Shown here piece by piece: positions 18,251-27,358 of a stretch of DNA of 64,000 bases. Origin of the DNA: Paenibacillus sp. FSL H8-0548 (GTDB lineage: Bacteria; Bacillota; Bacilli; Paenibacillales; Paenibacillaceae); the NCBI RefSeq assembly GCF_038630985.1, contig NZ_CP152049.1:438001-502000 (forward strand). Direction: 5' to 3'. Below the pieces are notes generated by a model. The model was not told the DNA's origin, ran no database searches, and saw only the letters and a list, made by a program, of their open reading frames with translations. The position numbers were made by a program, and so were the translations under genes. How positions within the stretch are numbered: the stretch's first letter is position 1; each line of letters opens with the position of its first letter.

Positions 18251-18361
18251 CGGAACTAGGATAGGTTTCTAAAATAAACTAGAGAATTAAGTGTTGGGGG
18301 TGTAGTTCTTTGGAATTATATAATTAATTCCAGAAGACTGTATCTTATGGAGGAGAATGGC

Positions 18362-19129
18362 GTGTCTAACGAACTGGATTTGCGGCAATACATAGCGATT
18401 ATAAAGAAGAGATTATTACTGATTATATTGATGGTTATCATATGTACGGCAGCAACGGCTGTGGTTAGCATTTTTTTCAAAAGCCCTGTCTACGAGGCTT
18501 CTACGAAGATTATTGTAAACCAGACAGCGACACAGATGACAACGGGTCAACTGGATATTAATCAGATTAACTCCAATATTAAGATGATTGATACGTACAA
18601 AGAAATCATTAAAACACCTGCGATTTTGGATAAAGTGGCTTCGCAGTACCCGGAGCTAGGTCTGAATGCAGGCGAGCTTTCGCGCAAAATTCAAGTGAGC
18701 TCCGTCAACAATACACAAGTCATGACGTTGGTTGTACAAGATGTGGACTACAGGCTAGCAGCTCAAATTGTGAATGCGGTGTCTAATGTGTTCCAAGTAG
18801 AGATCCAGAATATCTTTAAGGTTGAGAATGTCTCCATTCTTAATGAAGCAGTCGTAGATGCGCAGCCGAGCCCGGTATCGCCTAATATTCCGCTTAATAT
18901 TGCGATAGCCGTTATCGTTTCTCTAATGATTGCAATTGGAATTACATTTTTGCTTGAATATTTGGATGATACGATTAAGACGGAAGCAGATGTATTGCAA
19001 TTTTTAGGACAGCCTACGCTTGCAATGATCTCAAGGATGAGTCCTGAGGATGCTAATTCTAGCCAAACCAGCGCAGCAAACCAAACATACAAGGCAGGTG
19101 AATTAGAGCGTGTCTCAATCGAAAAATAA
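18362..19129 (+). CDS. Wzz-like chain-length determinant / kinase activator
   Basis: 255 residues from GTG 18362. This start was preferred to ATG 18347 because GGAGGAG (18349-18355) lies six bases before it and overlaps the earlier codon. There are two membrane helices (about 17-40 and 178-200) with an extracellular loop between, and a short cytoplasmic tail after EYLDDTIKTEADVLQFLG. This is the Gram-positive split form in which the membrane part activates a separate kinase. Its end overlaps the kinase start by 20 bases. It should set polymer length together with the kinase. Confidence 0.9.
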   Translation: MSNELDLRQYIAIIKKRLLLIILMVIICTAATAVVSIFFKSPVYEASTKIIVNQTATQMTTGQLDINQINSNIKMIDTYKEIIKTPAILDKVASQYPELGLNAGELSRKIQVSSVNNTQVMTLVVQDVDYRLAAQIVNAVSNVFQVEIQNIFKVENVSILNEAVVDAQPSPVSPNIPLNIAIAVIVSLMIAIGITFLLEYLDDTIKTEADVLQFLGQPTLAMISRMSPEDANSSQTSAANQTYKAGELERVSIEK

Positions 19130-19802
19130 ACGTCAGCTCATTACCATTACAAATCCTCGGTCTCCGATCTCTGAATCCTATCGCGCGCTGCGCACCAATA
19201 TTGAATTCTCATCGATTGATGAGAAGCTGCAGGTCATTATGGTTTCCTCGGCTGGCCCCGGTGAGGGCAAGTCGACGACCATTACGAATCTGGCAGTGAC
19301 ATTCGCTCAGTCGGAGAAGAAGGTTGTACTTATCGATGCCGATCTCCGCAAGCCTACCGCCCATCATACCTTCTCCATTTCTAATCGGTACGGGCTCTCC
19401 AGCGTTGTTTCTCAGCAGTGCTCATTGGAGGAATCCATACAACTGACCAATGTGCCAAACCTGGATGTCGTTACATCGGGTCCAATTCCGCCTAACCCCG
19501 CGGAAATGATGAACTCCAAACGAATGACCTTAATTCTTGAGAGATTAAGGCAGTTGTATGACATTGTATTAATTGATACCCCCCCGCTGCTTGCTGTAAC
19601 GGACGCGCAGATTGTGGCTGCCAAAAGTGACGGCGTTCTTCTAGTGGTAGACCAAGGGAAAGTGAAAAGGGATATTGCAAGTAAAGCGGTGAAGAGCTTA
19701 GAGAGCGTAAATGCTCATATTCTAGGTGTTGTGCTTAATAATGTGAAGCGCAAAGCCAATGAAGAAGCCTATTATTATTATTATGGTGTACAAGATAAAT
19801 AG
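19110..19802 (+). CDS. BY-type tyrosine autokinase (YwqD/CpsD-like)
   Basis: 230 residues. Walker A SAGPGEGKSTT, Walker A-prime VVLIDADLRKPT and Walker B IVLIDTPPLL are in the order typical of bacterial tyrosine kinases. The C-terminus carries a run of five tyrosines, the autophosphorylation cluster. GTG start overlaps the Wzz-like gene. The kinase and the PHP phosphatase form a cycle that controls exopolysaccharide polymerisation and can also phosphorylate UDP-glucose dehydrogenase in Bacillus; a ugd-type gene is present 3.5 kb downstream. Confidence 0.93.
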   Translation: MSQSKNKRQLITITNPRSPISESYRALRTNIEFSSIDEKLQVIMVSSAGPGEGKSTTITNLAVTFAQSEKKVVLIDADLRKPTAHHTFSISNRYGLSSVVSQQCSLEESIQLTNVPNLDVVTSGPIPPNPAEMMNSKRMTLILERLRQLYDIVLIDTPPLLAVTDAQIVAAKSDGVLLVVDQGKVKRDIASKAVKSLESVNAHILGVVLNNVKRKANEEAYYYYYGVQDK

Positions 19803-19845
19803 ATTGATCGGGGTAGAGGTTTAAATTTGTGGAGGGATGAGTCGA

Positions 19846-21669
19846 GTGAGCAACAAAAATAGAATGTTAATCATATTAATAGTAGATATTTGTATTGTAT
19901 GGTTGGCAATTTCAACCTCGTATTTGTTTCGTTTTGATGGAAGTATCTCTCCCTTCTTCGAAAAACAAATGCTACTATTTGCTTTCTTGACAACATTTAT
20001 TGGCGGCAGCAGTTTAGCTTACTTCCGTATGTACAGAAGAATGTGGCAGTATGCCAGTATAGGGGAAATTATTGAGCTTTTTAAAGCCGTATTCATCGGC
20101 CTTCTGTTATCTTATGCTGCGACCTACTTAATCGCAGGCAATCGGGTGCCTATATCGGTAGCTACTAGAACGCTAGAGCTCATGCTGTTATTTATGGGCG
20201 GCTCACGTTTCCTATGGCGCTTAATAAGAGTAAACAGAACCAAAAAGACAGGGCTGTCTAATCATGTACTCGTTGTAGGGGCCGGTGATTGCGGTGCATT
20301 GATTGCGAAGGAAATAATGACTAGCGTTAGCTTCCTGGGGAATCGGATTATCGGCTTTGTTGATGATGATCCACATAAACGAAATATGCATGTCGTAGGC
20401 TTACCAGTTCTTGGAACGCGCACAGATATTAAAGAGCTAGTAGAGAAACACCAAATCCATGACATTATTATCGCCATGCCTTCCGCGAAGCGGATGCAGA
20501 TATCCGATATTATAAATATATGCAAGCTGTCAGGAGCCAAGGTCAAAATCATTCCATCGATCAATGACTTTATTAAGGGGAAATTAGCAGTAAGGTCATT
20601 GCGAAATGTAGAGGTTGAAGATTTATTGGGTAGAGATACGGTCATGACCGATTTGGAAGGGATTGCGAATTACGTTTCGGGTAAGGTCGTACTCGTTACA
20701 GGTGCTGGAGGATCAATTGGTTCTGAGTTATGCAGGCAGATTTCCTCGTTCGACCCTTCCGTCCTAATGCTGCTGGGGCATGGGGAGAACAGCATCTATA
20801 CGATCGAGATGGAGCTTAGAACCAAGTTTCCGCATGTTCATTTAGAAACCGTGATCGCAGATATTCAGGATCGCAGTCGAATGGATGATGTATTCCGAAA
20901 GTACAGACCTCAGGTCGTATTCCATGCGGCAGCACATAAGCATGTCCCTCTCATGGAACGAAATCCATCGGAGGCCGTGAAAAATAATGTTTTTGGAACT
21001 CGTAACGTAGCCGATTGTGCAGATAAATATAAGGCAGAGCGTTTCGTGATGATCTCCTCCGATAAAGCGGTGAATCCGTCAAGCATTATGGGGGCGACGA
21101 AGCGAATAGCAGAGATGTACATACAGAGTATTAATACCATAAGTGAAACACAGTTTGTAGCGGTTCGGTTCGGCAATGTACTGGGCAGTCGTGGCAGCGT
21201 TATTCCAAGGTTTAAGGAGCAAATTGCTGCAGGCGGCCCAGTCACGGTGACCCATCCTGATATGGTGAGGTACTTCATGACTATACCGGAGGCCGTACAG
21301 CTAGTTATACAGGCCGGTGCCTTCGCCAAAGGCGGGGAAATCTTCGTCCTGGATATGGGTAATCCGGTCAGAATACTGGATTTGGCACAGGATTTGATTC
21401 GTCTATCCGGCTATGAGCCTTATGTAGATATAGAAATTAATTTTAGCGGCATGCGTGAAGGTGAGAAGCTGTTTGAAGAGCTGTTAACGGATGAGGAAGC
21501 AGTAACCTCTACACAGCATGAACGAATCTATATCGGTAAACCAACTCAGATTAATAGAGCGGAACTGGAGCTCCAATTCAAAAAAATTGAGAAAGTAATT
21601 GGAGAGGACCAGCGTTCAATCAAAGAGGTAATCGAGCATCTTGTTCCTTTTTATTTCAATGCATCCTAA
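19846..21669 (+). CDS. CapD/PglF-type nucleotide-sugar 4,6-dehydratase, membrane-bound
   Basis: 607 residues from GTG 19846. GGAGGG lies nine bases before this codon, whereas it abuts the alternative ATG 19837. Four N-terminal membrane helices (about 8-110) precede a first Rossmann domain (VVGAGDCGALIAKE) and a second SDR domain (VLVTGAGGSIGSELC near 285). The catalytic segment SSDKAVNPSSIMGATKR has Met where classical SDRs have Tyr, as in PglF and CapD. The family makes UDP-4-keto-6-deoxy sugars from UDP-GlcNAc, the first step to bacillosamine or fucosamine-type sugars. A dedicated aminotransferase is not seen in the window. Confidence 0.9.
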   Translation: MSNKNRMLIILIVDICIVWLAISTSYLFRFDGSISPFFEKQMLLFAFLTTFIGGSSLAYFRMYRRMWQYASIGEIIELFKAVFIGLLLSYAATYLIAGNRVPISVATRTLELMLLFMGGSRFLWRLIRVNRTKKTGLSNHVLVVGAGDCGALIAKEIMTSVSFLGNRIIGFVDDDPHKRNMHVVGLPVLGTRTDIKELVEKHQIHDIIIAMPSAKRMQISDIINICKLSGAKVKIIPSINDFIKGKLAVRSLRNVEVEDLLGRDTVMTDLEGIANYVSGKVVLVTGAGGSIGSELCRQISSFDPSVLMLLGHGENSIYTIEMELRTKFPHVHLETVIADIQDRSRMDDVFRKYRPQVVFHAAAHKHVPLMERNPSEAVKNNVFGTRNVADCADKYKAERFVMISSDKAVNPSSIMGATKRIAEMYIQSINTISETQFVAVRFGNVLGSRGSVIPRFKEQIAAGGPVTVTHPDMVRYFMTIPEAVQLVIQAGAFAKGGEIFVLDMGNPVRILDLAQDLIRLSGYEPYVDIEINFSGMREGEKLFEELLTDEEAVTSTQHERIYIGKPTQINRAELELQFKKIEKVIGEDQRSIKEVIEHLVPFYFNAS

Positions 21670-21701
21670 AGGATATTCTATGAGAGTGAGGGAAATTGCA
21701 T

Positions 21702-22310
21702 ATGCGTAAGAAAAAGTGGAAAAAAATTATTATCTGGGCGGTATCGATTATCGTAATACTGGGAGTTGGGGGGTTATTTGCAGCAAATTATGCGGTAAAT
21801 AAGCTTATTTCTTCGTTGTCTGCGAGCCTTGAAAATGACATTCTGAATGAGGTCTCTAAAGCGAACGTCGATAATCAGGAGGCTCAGGGTGATGAGCCTG
21901 TAACAGGCACAGTGGATGGAGATGCTGCTGAAGGAATAGAGGAAGGCACAGATACAGGTGATAAGAACAACGACCAAACCGATCCATCTAAAGAAACGGG
22001 TACTGTTAAATCAGGAGACGGATATCAAGCAGAGGTTTCTATAGATAAAGCGAAGGATGTTCAGGAGAAAATTACCGTTAGTGAAAAAGCCCAATTGACA
22101 TCCGTGTTTCTGAAGCAATTGAGCATGTCTGACATACAGGAATTACAGGCATTGGCTAAAGGCGGTCTAGGTACGGATGAGAAGAAACAAGCGCGTAGCA
22201 TTATTCTTGCTAAGCTAACCCCTGAACAATACGATGAATTAATTCAAATCGCTAAGAAATACGGAATGAGCCAAGGAAAAACATATGATCAGGTCAGTAG
22301 TGAAAAATAG
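21702..22310 (+). CDS. Unknown membrane-anchored protein of the exopolysaccharide locus
   Basis: About 202 residues from ATG 21702, with GAGGGA eight bases upstream. One N-terminal membrane helix (about 10-30) is followed by an acidic, low-complexity stretch rich in Asp, Glu, Gly and Thr (50-100). A helical C-terminal domain carries SMSDIQELQALAKGGLG and LTPEQYDELIQIAKKYGM. I do not recognise a family. The position between the dehydratase and galU and the single-helix anchor suggest an assembly or scaffold role, which is only inference. Confidence 0.8.
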   Translation: MRKKKWKKIIIWAVSIIVILGVGGLFAANYAVNKLISSLSASLENDILNEVSKANVDNQEAQGDEPVTGTVDGDAAEGIEEGTDTGDKNNDQTDPSKETGTVKSGDGYQAEVSIDKAKDVQEKITVSEKAQLTSVFLKQLSMSDIQELQALAKGGLGTDEKKQARSIILAKLTPEQYDELIQIAKKYGMSQGKTYDQVSSEK

Positions 22311-22335
22311 TAGTTGATGAAGGAGGCCAACGAGG

Positions 22336-23220
22336 ATGAAGGTGCGTAAAGCGATCATTCCAGCAGCGGGTCTAGGTACTAGGTTCCTGCCAGCAACTAA
22401 GGCAATGCCCAAAGAGATGCTGCCCATTGTTGATAAACCGACTATTCAATATATCGTAGAAGAAGCAATTGAATCAGGTATTGAGGATATTATTATTGTG
22501 ACAGGTAAAGGGAAACGGGCCATCGAGGACCACTTCGACAACTCCTTCGAGCTGGAACAAAGCTTGTTTGAAAAAGGGAAGTTTGAGCTGCTGAGTGAGG
22601 TTCAAAAGTCCTCAAAAATGGTGGATATTCACTATATTCGCCAAAAGGAAGCCAAGGGCTTAGGACAGGCCATATGGTGTGCTAGAAAGTTTATTGGCAA
22701 TGAGCCCTTCGCAGTATTATTAGGCGACGATATTGTACAAGCTGAAAAACCTTGCTTAAAGCAAATGATTGAACAATATGATCGTTATACCTCATCCATT
22801 ATAGGCGTACAGACCGTCTTACCCGATGAAGTATCACGATATGGCATCGTAGACGGTAGGGAAATCCACGACCGTCTCTTTAGTGTGAATAATTTGGTGG
22901 AGAAGCCTAAGAAGGAAGATGCTCCATCTAATATAGCGATTATGGGACGTTACATCTTAAGCCCGAAGATCTTCGAAATACTAGAAAATCAAAAGCCAGG
23001 CGCTGGTGGCGAAATCCAGCTGACGGATGCGATCGCCGAGCTAAACCGAACGGAAGCTGTTTATGCCTATGACTTTGAAGGAACTAGGTATGATGTGGGT
23101 GAGAAGATTGGGTTTATTAAGACGCAGCTGGAATTTGCTTTGCAGCGTGAAGATTTAAGGGATGAGCTTATGGAGTACCTTAAGCAGCTGCTTGCCAAGG
23201 ATGCAATGGTTAAATTGTAA
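22336..23220 (+). CDS. galU: UTP-glucose-1-phosphate uridylyltransferase
   Basis: 294 residues. The nucleotide-binding start is [20 protein letters not shown], followed by the family segments [18 protein letters not shown] and [10 protein letters not shown]. It makes UDP-glucose from UTP and glucose-1-phosphate. AAGGAGG lies upstream of ATG. The next gene oxidises UDP-glucose to UDP-glucuronate, so the pair supplies an acidic sugar to the locus. Confidence 0.94.
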   Translation: MKVRKAIIPAAGLGTRFLPATKAMPKEMLPIVDKPTIQYIVEEAIESGIEDIIIVTGKGKRAIEDHFDNSFELEQSLFEKGKFELLSEVQKSSKMVDIHYIRQKEAKGLGQAIWCARKFIGNEPFAVLLGDDIVQAEKPCLKQMIEQYDRYTSSIIGVQTVLPDEVSRYGIVDGREIHDRLFSVNNLVEKPKKEDAPSNIAIMGRYILSPKIFEILENQKPGAGGEIQLTDAIAELNRTEAVYAYDFEGTRYDVGEKIGFIKTQLEFALQREDLRDELMEYLKQLLAKDAMVKL

Positions 23221-23268
23221 TGATAAAGACTTAAAACGATAAATAGTTTGTAACGGAGGATGCCTTTC

Positions 23269-24651
23269 ATGAAAAAGATTGCTGTTATAGGCACAGGCTA
23301 TGTAGGGCTAGTATCAGGAACTTGTTTCTCTCATATAGGAAATAATGTAATGTGCTGCGATATAGATCAGCAAAAAATTAATAATTTAAAAAATGGAATG
23401 ATTCCTATTTATGAGCCGGGACTTGAAGAACTGGTGAAGGAAAATATGGAGGCAGGCCGTCTGCAGTTCACAACGGATATAGCTACTGCTATACAAACGG
23501 CAGATATTATTTATATAGCAGTAGGAACGCCTATGTCTATCACGGGTGAAGCTGATCTTCGTTATGTAACCTCCGTGGCCCAAACGATTGGTGCTAATCT
23601 TAATGAATATAAGGTCATCGTGAACAAAAGCACGGTTCCAGTAGGAACAGGGCGACTGGTAGAAAGAATTGTAAGAGAGAACTTGCAAAATAAAATGTTA
23701 ACCTTCGACATTGTATCTAATCCAGAGTTCCTGAAGGAAGGCTCTGCAATTGCCGATTGTATGAATATGGAGCGGGCTGTTATTGGCGCGACTAGCGAGC
23801 GAGCTGCAAAGATTATTGAAGAGCTTCATGAGCCATTTAATACGAATATCTTCATCACAGACCTTGAAAGCGCTGAGATGATCAAATATGCTTCGAATAC
23901 ATTTCTAGCAGCTAAAATTTCATTTATAAATTCCATTGCTAATATATGTGAACGGGTAGGAGCCAATGTAACTGAGGTAGCCGCTGGGATGGGGCTGGAT
24001 TCTAGAATTGGATCTAAGTTTCTTCAAGCGGGTATTGGCTATGGCGGGTCTTGCTTTCCGAAGGACACACACGCACTTGTACATATTGCTGAGAGCACAG
24101 GCTATGATTTTCAACTTATGAAATCAGTAATTGAGACGAATGAGAAGCAGCGGGTTGTCGTTATCCAAAAAATAAAAGATCTCATTGGAGATCTTAAAGG
24201 GAAAACGATCGGTATTCTCGGGCTTGCATTCAAACCAAATACCGATGACATGCGTGATGCCCCTTCACTATCCATTATTCCAAAGCTGCTGCAGCAAGGC
24301 GCAAAGATAAAAGCGTTTGATCCTATTGCCGCTAAAGAAGCAAAAATTCATTTCGGAGAAAAAATCAGCTATGAGAAAGATCCTTATGAAACGGTAATGA
24401 ATTGTGAAGTCTGCTTGATCCTGACCGAATGGGAAGAAATTAAAACAATGGATCTCGAGCAGGTCAAACAGCTATTAAAGCAGCCTATTATTGTTGATGG
24501 CAGGAACTGCTTTGAACCGGAAATGATGAAGAAAAAAGGGTTTACATATGCATCTATTGGAAGACCTAATGCATATGGCGAGAACCAGGACGAAGTAAAA
24601 CAGAATAATAGATTGGAAGAGCTAGGATATACCTTTGAGGCGGGTGTTTAA
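23269..24651 (+). CDS. UDP-glucose 6-dehydrogenase
   Basis: 460 residues from ATG 23269; GGAGG lies nine bases before it and directly abuts the earlier ATG 23260. The NAD-binding motif IGTGYVGLVSG (residues 6-16) starts the protein, STVPVGTG follows, and the catalytic cysteine is in GYGGSCFPKDT near residue 261. The C-terminal domain GILGLAFKPNTDDMRDAPS is standard. It oxidises UDP-glucose to UDP-glucuronate. It is a likely substrate of the tyrosine kinase encoded upstream, by analogy with TuaD/YwqF in Bacillus subtilis. Confidence 0.94.
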   Translation: MKKIAVIGTGYVGLVSGTCFSHIGNNVMCCDIDQQKINNLKNGMIPIYEPGLEELVKENMEAGRLQFTTDIATAIQTADIIYIAVGTPMSITGEADLRYVTSVAQTIGANLNEYKVIVNKSTVPVGTGRLVERIVRENLQNKMLTFDIVSNPEFLKEGSAIADCMNMERAVIGATSERAAKIIEELHEPFNTNIFITDLESAEMIKYASNTFLAAKISFINSIANICERVGANVTEVAAGMGLDSRIGSKFLQAGIGYGGSCFPKDTHALVHIAESTGYDFQLMKSVIETNEKQRVVVIQKIKDLIGDLKGKTIGILGLAFKPNTDDMRDAPSLSIIPKLLQQGAKIKAFDPIAAKEAKIHFGEKISYEKDPYETVMNCEVCLILTEWEEIKTMDLEQVKQLLKQPIIVDGRNCFEPEMMKKKGFTYASIGRPNAYGENQDEVKQNNRLEELGYTFEAGV

Positions 24652-24656
24652 AGAGG

Positions 24657-25277
24657 ATGATATATCTAAAATTCAAACGAATAATTGATTTTCTCTTATC
24701 CCTTATAGGCTTAGTTGTACTAGCTCCTATCTTCTTGGCACTTATTACAGCGATAAAACTGGACTCTAAAGGTCCAGTCCTGTTTAAACAAAAGCGAATA
24801 GGTATCAATAAAAAGCACTTCTACATTTTGAAATTTCGAACCATGCGAGTTGACACGCCTAAGGATACCCCAACACATTTACTTTCGAATTCTGAACAAT
24901 ACATAACTAGTGTTGGAAAATTCCTTAGAAAAACCTCTCTTGATGAAATACCTCAAATATTGAATATTTTGGCTGGAGAAATGTCGATTATAGGGCCACG
25001 TCCGGCTCTTTGGAATCAATATGACTTGATCGCTGAGAGGGACAAATATGGAGCCAACGACATAATTCCAGGGTTGACAGGCTGGGCACAGATTAATGGT
25101 AGAGATGAGCTGCCTATTGAGGTCAAATCAAGGCTAGATGGCGAATATGTAGAAAAAATGGGCTTAGTTATGGATACGAAGTGTTTCTTCGGAACGATAG
25201 TAAGTGTCTTAAAGAGTGATGGTGTAGTCGAGGGTGGGACAGGCAACGTAGCTAGAAAGAGTGAGCTAGGAAGCTAA
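24657..25277 (+). CDS. Priming sugar-phosphate transferase (bacterial sugar transferase family)
   Basis: 206 residues: one N-terminal membrane helix (about 8-30), then KFRTMRVDTP, LRKTSLDEIPQ, EMSIIGPRPA and PGLTGWAQINGRD, the conserved core of polyprenyl-phosphate hexose-1-phosphate transferases. It starts the repeat unit by loading the first sugar onto undecaprenyl phosphate. It begins six bases after the dehydrogenase stop. Which sugar it uses is unknown; the CapD-type dehydratase upstream hints at a 6-deoxy amino sugar. AGAGG abuts the start codon, which is unusual spacing. Confidence 0.92.
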   Translation: MIYLKFKRIIDFLLSLIGLVVLAPIFLALITAIKLDSKGPVLFKQKRIGINKKHFYILKFRTMRVDTPKDTPTHLLSNSEQYITSVGKFLRKTSLDEIPQILNILAGEMSIIGPRPALWNQYDLIAERDKYGANDIIPGLTGWAQINGRDELPIEVKSRLDGEYVEKMGLVMDTKCFFGTIVSVLKSDGVVEGGTGNVARKSELGS

Positions 25278-25327
25278 GCGATATATAAAACAGTCTGTTA
25301 CAGCAGGAGTCAGGAGTTTGACGAGAA

Positions 25328-26218
25328 ATGAATAAAGCAACCGCAGAAAAAAAGAAAATACTTATTACAGCTAAAAACAGTTACGTCGGTAATTCATTTG
25401 CTAATTGGGTCAGTGCTAATAATAATTACTCAATTGACTTCATCTCCTGCCGTACGGATGACTGGAAACGTTTGTCGTTTTCTAATTATGATGTTATTTT
25501 ACATGTTGCTGGTATTGCTCATGTCGATGCAAAGTCAAATCAAGAAGCCTTGTACTATAAGGTTAATCGAGATTTAACAATCGAACTGGCTAAGAAAGCT
25601 AAGCTAGATGGTGTTAGACAATTTATATTTATGAGCAGTATGATTGTTTTTGGTGAGAGTAATTCAAAATTACCAAATGTCATAGTAACAAAACAGACAA
25701 TGCCTAATCCAAGTGGTTTTTATGGAGACAGCAAATTACAAGCTGAGATGGGTATAACGTCACTTCAAGATGAAAGCTTCAATGTCGTAATAATCCGTCC
25801 TCCAATGATTTATGGGAAAGGTTCAAAGGGCAATTTTCCGAAATTAGTTCAACTGGCTAAGAAAACTCCCATTTTTCCGAACATAGATAATAAGCGTAGT
25901 ATGCTTTATATAGATAATCTTAGTGAGTTTATAAAACTAATGATACATAATGATGAGTTTGGTGCTTTCCATCCTCAGAATAAAGAATACGTAAATACAT
26001 CAGAGATGGTTTATAAAATTGCTAGCGTCTATGGAAAAAAAATAGCTTTAACAAAGCTATTTAATCCATTAATAAGTAGCATTGGCAATAAAGTTAATAC
26101 TGTAAACAAAGTATTTGGAACCTTTACATATGAAAAGGAAATGTCAATTTATAAAGAAAGTTATTGGGTGAGCAATCTAGATGACTCAATACTACTAACG
26201 GAGCGAAGTGAAACATGA
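25328..26218 (+). CDS. NAD-dependent epimerase/dehydratase (extended SDR)
   Basis: 296 residues. The Rossmann start is diverged (LITAKNSYVGNSFANWV), but the SDR body is clear: HVAGIAHVDAKSN, FMSSMIVFGESN and the catalytic YxxxK in FYGDSKLQ, followed by IIRPPMIYGKGSKGNF. It lies between the priming transferase and a family-4 glycosyltransferase, a trio often seen together. It probably reduces or epimerises the sugar that the priming enzyme uses. The exact reaction cannot be told. The stop overlaps the next ATG (ATGA). Confidence 0.85.
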   Translation: MNKATAEKKKILITAKNSYVGNSFANWVSANNNYSIDFISCRTDDWKRLSFSNYDVILHVAGIAHVDAKSNQEALYYKVNRDLTIELAKKAKLDGVRQFIFMSSMIVFGESNSKLPNVIVTKQTMPNPSGFYGDSKLQAEMGITSLQDESFNVVIIRPPMIYGKGSKGNFPKLVQLAKKTPIFPNIDNKRSMLYIDNLSEFIKLMIHNDEFGAFHPQNKEYVNTSEMVYKIASVYGKKIALTKLFNPLISSIGNKVNTVNKVFGTFTYEKEMSIYKESYWVSNLDDSILLTERSET

Positions 26219-27303
26219 AAAAAGTTCTGATATTGGTAAATCATGATGTTGTAATATACAACTTCAGAAAAGAGTTAGTTGAACGTCTATTAAATGATGG
26301 CTATGAGGTCTATATCTCTTCTCCCTACGGTGAACGTATAGATGATCTTAAAAAATTGGGATGTAAGTATGTGGAGGCAACAATAGCAAGGCACGGGACT
26401 AATCCAATAGAGGAACTTAAATTACTACGATACTACAAAAAAATAATGAAGGAAATAAAACCGGATATTGTTCTTTCCTACACAATTAAGCCTAATATTT
26501 ATGGTGGAATGGCATCTGCTTCATTGAATATTCCTTATATAGCAAATATAACTGGTCTTGGAACAGCAGTTGAAAATGATGGAATTATGCAGAAGGTAAC
26601 AGTTCTTCTCTATAAATATGCTTTTAGAAAAATTAGTTGTTTGTTTTTTCAGAACGAGGAAAACAAACAGTTTTTTGTTAACAAAAATATAGCCGTAGGT
26701 AAGCATAGACTAATTCCAGGCTCGGGGGTTAACTTAGACCATTTTACTGTATTAGAGTACCCACCTGAAGATACGATAGAGTTTGTATTTATATCGAGAA
26801 TTATGAAGGAAAAAGGGATAGATCAGTATTTAGAGGCAGCTAAATATATTAGGGAGAAATATGCAAATACAAGATTTCATATTATTGGATTTTGCGAAGA
26901 GGATTATGCGGACAGATTTAGGGAATTGAAAGGTATAGTTGGGTATCATGGTATGCAAAGAGACATAAGAAGCTTTCTAGAAAAGACACATTGTACTGTT
27001 CATCCAACATATTATCCCGAGGGAATGTCAAATGTTTTGCTGGAGAGTGCAGCGAGTGGTAGGCCGATTATAACAACTAATAGAAGCGGATGTCGAGAAG
27101 TAGTTGATGAGGGTATAAATGGTCTTATCGTGGAGCAAAGGAATAGTAGAGATCTAATTGAAAAGATCGAAAAGTTTATTAGTTTAAACTACGATCAAAG
27201 AAGAAAAATGGGGATATTAGGTAGACGCAAAATGGAACACGAGTTTGATAGGGCATTAGTAATTGAGATATATATGGAAGAAATTAATACATTATTTTGT
27301 TAA
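26215..27303 (+). CDS. Glycosyltransferase family 4
   Basis: 362 residues of GT-B type. The N-domain begins VLILVNHDVVIYNFRKELV; the C-domain holds FVFISRIMKEKGIDQYLEAA and HPTYYPEGMSNVLLESAASG, where the EGMSNVLLE segment binds the nucleotide. It adds a sugar on the cytoplasmic side of the membrane to the lipid-linked repeat unit. It overlaps the epimerase by four bases. Donor and acceptor are unknown. Confidence 0.9.
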   Translation: MKKVLILVNHDVVIYNFRKELVERLLNDGYEVYISSPYGERIDDLKKLGCKYVEATIARHGTNPIEELKLLRYYKKIMKEIKPDIVLSYTIKPNIYGGMASASLNIPYIANITGLGTAVENDGIMQKVTVLLYKYAFRKISCLFFQNEENKQFFVNKNIAVGKHRLIPGSGVNLDHFTVLEYPPEDTIEFVFISRIMKEKGIDQYLEAAKYIREKYANTRFHIIGFCEEDYADRFRELKGIVGYHGMQRDIRSFLEKTHCTVHPTYYPEGMSNVLLESAASGRPIITTNRSGCREVVDEGINGLIVEQRNSRDLIEKIEKFISLNYDQRRKMGILGRRKMEHEFDRALVIEIYMEEINTLFC

Positions 27304-27358
27304 ATTTTAACTATTAAGTTACTATGATAAAAGCCTTTGATTGCTAAGGAGAATGAAA

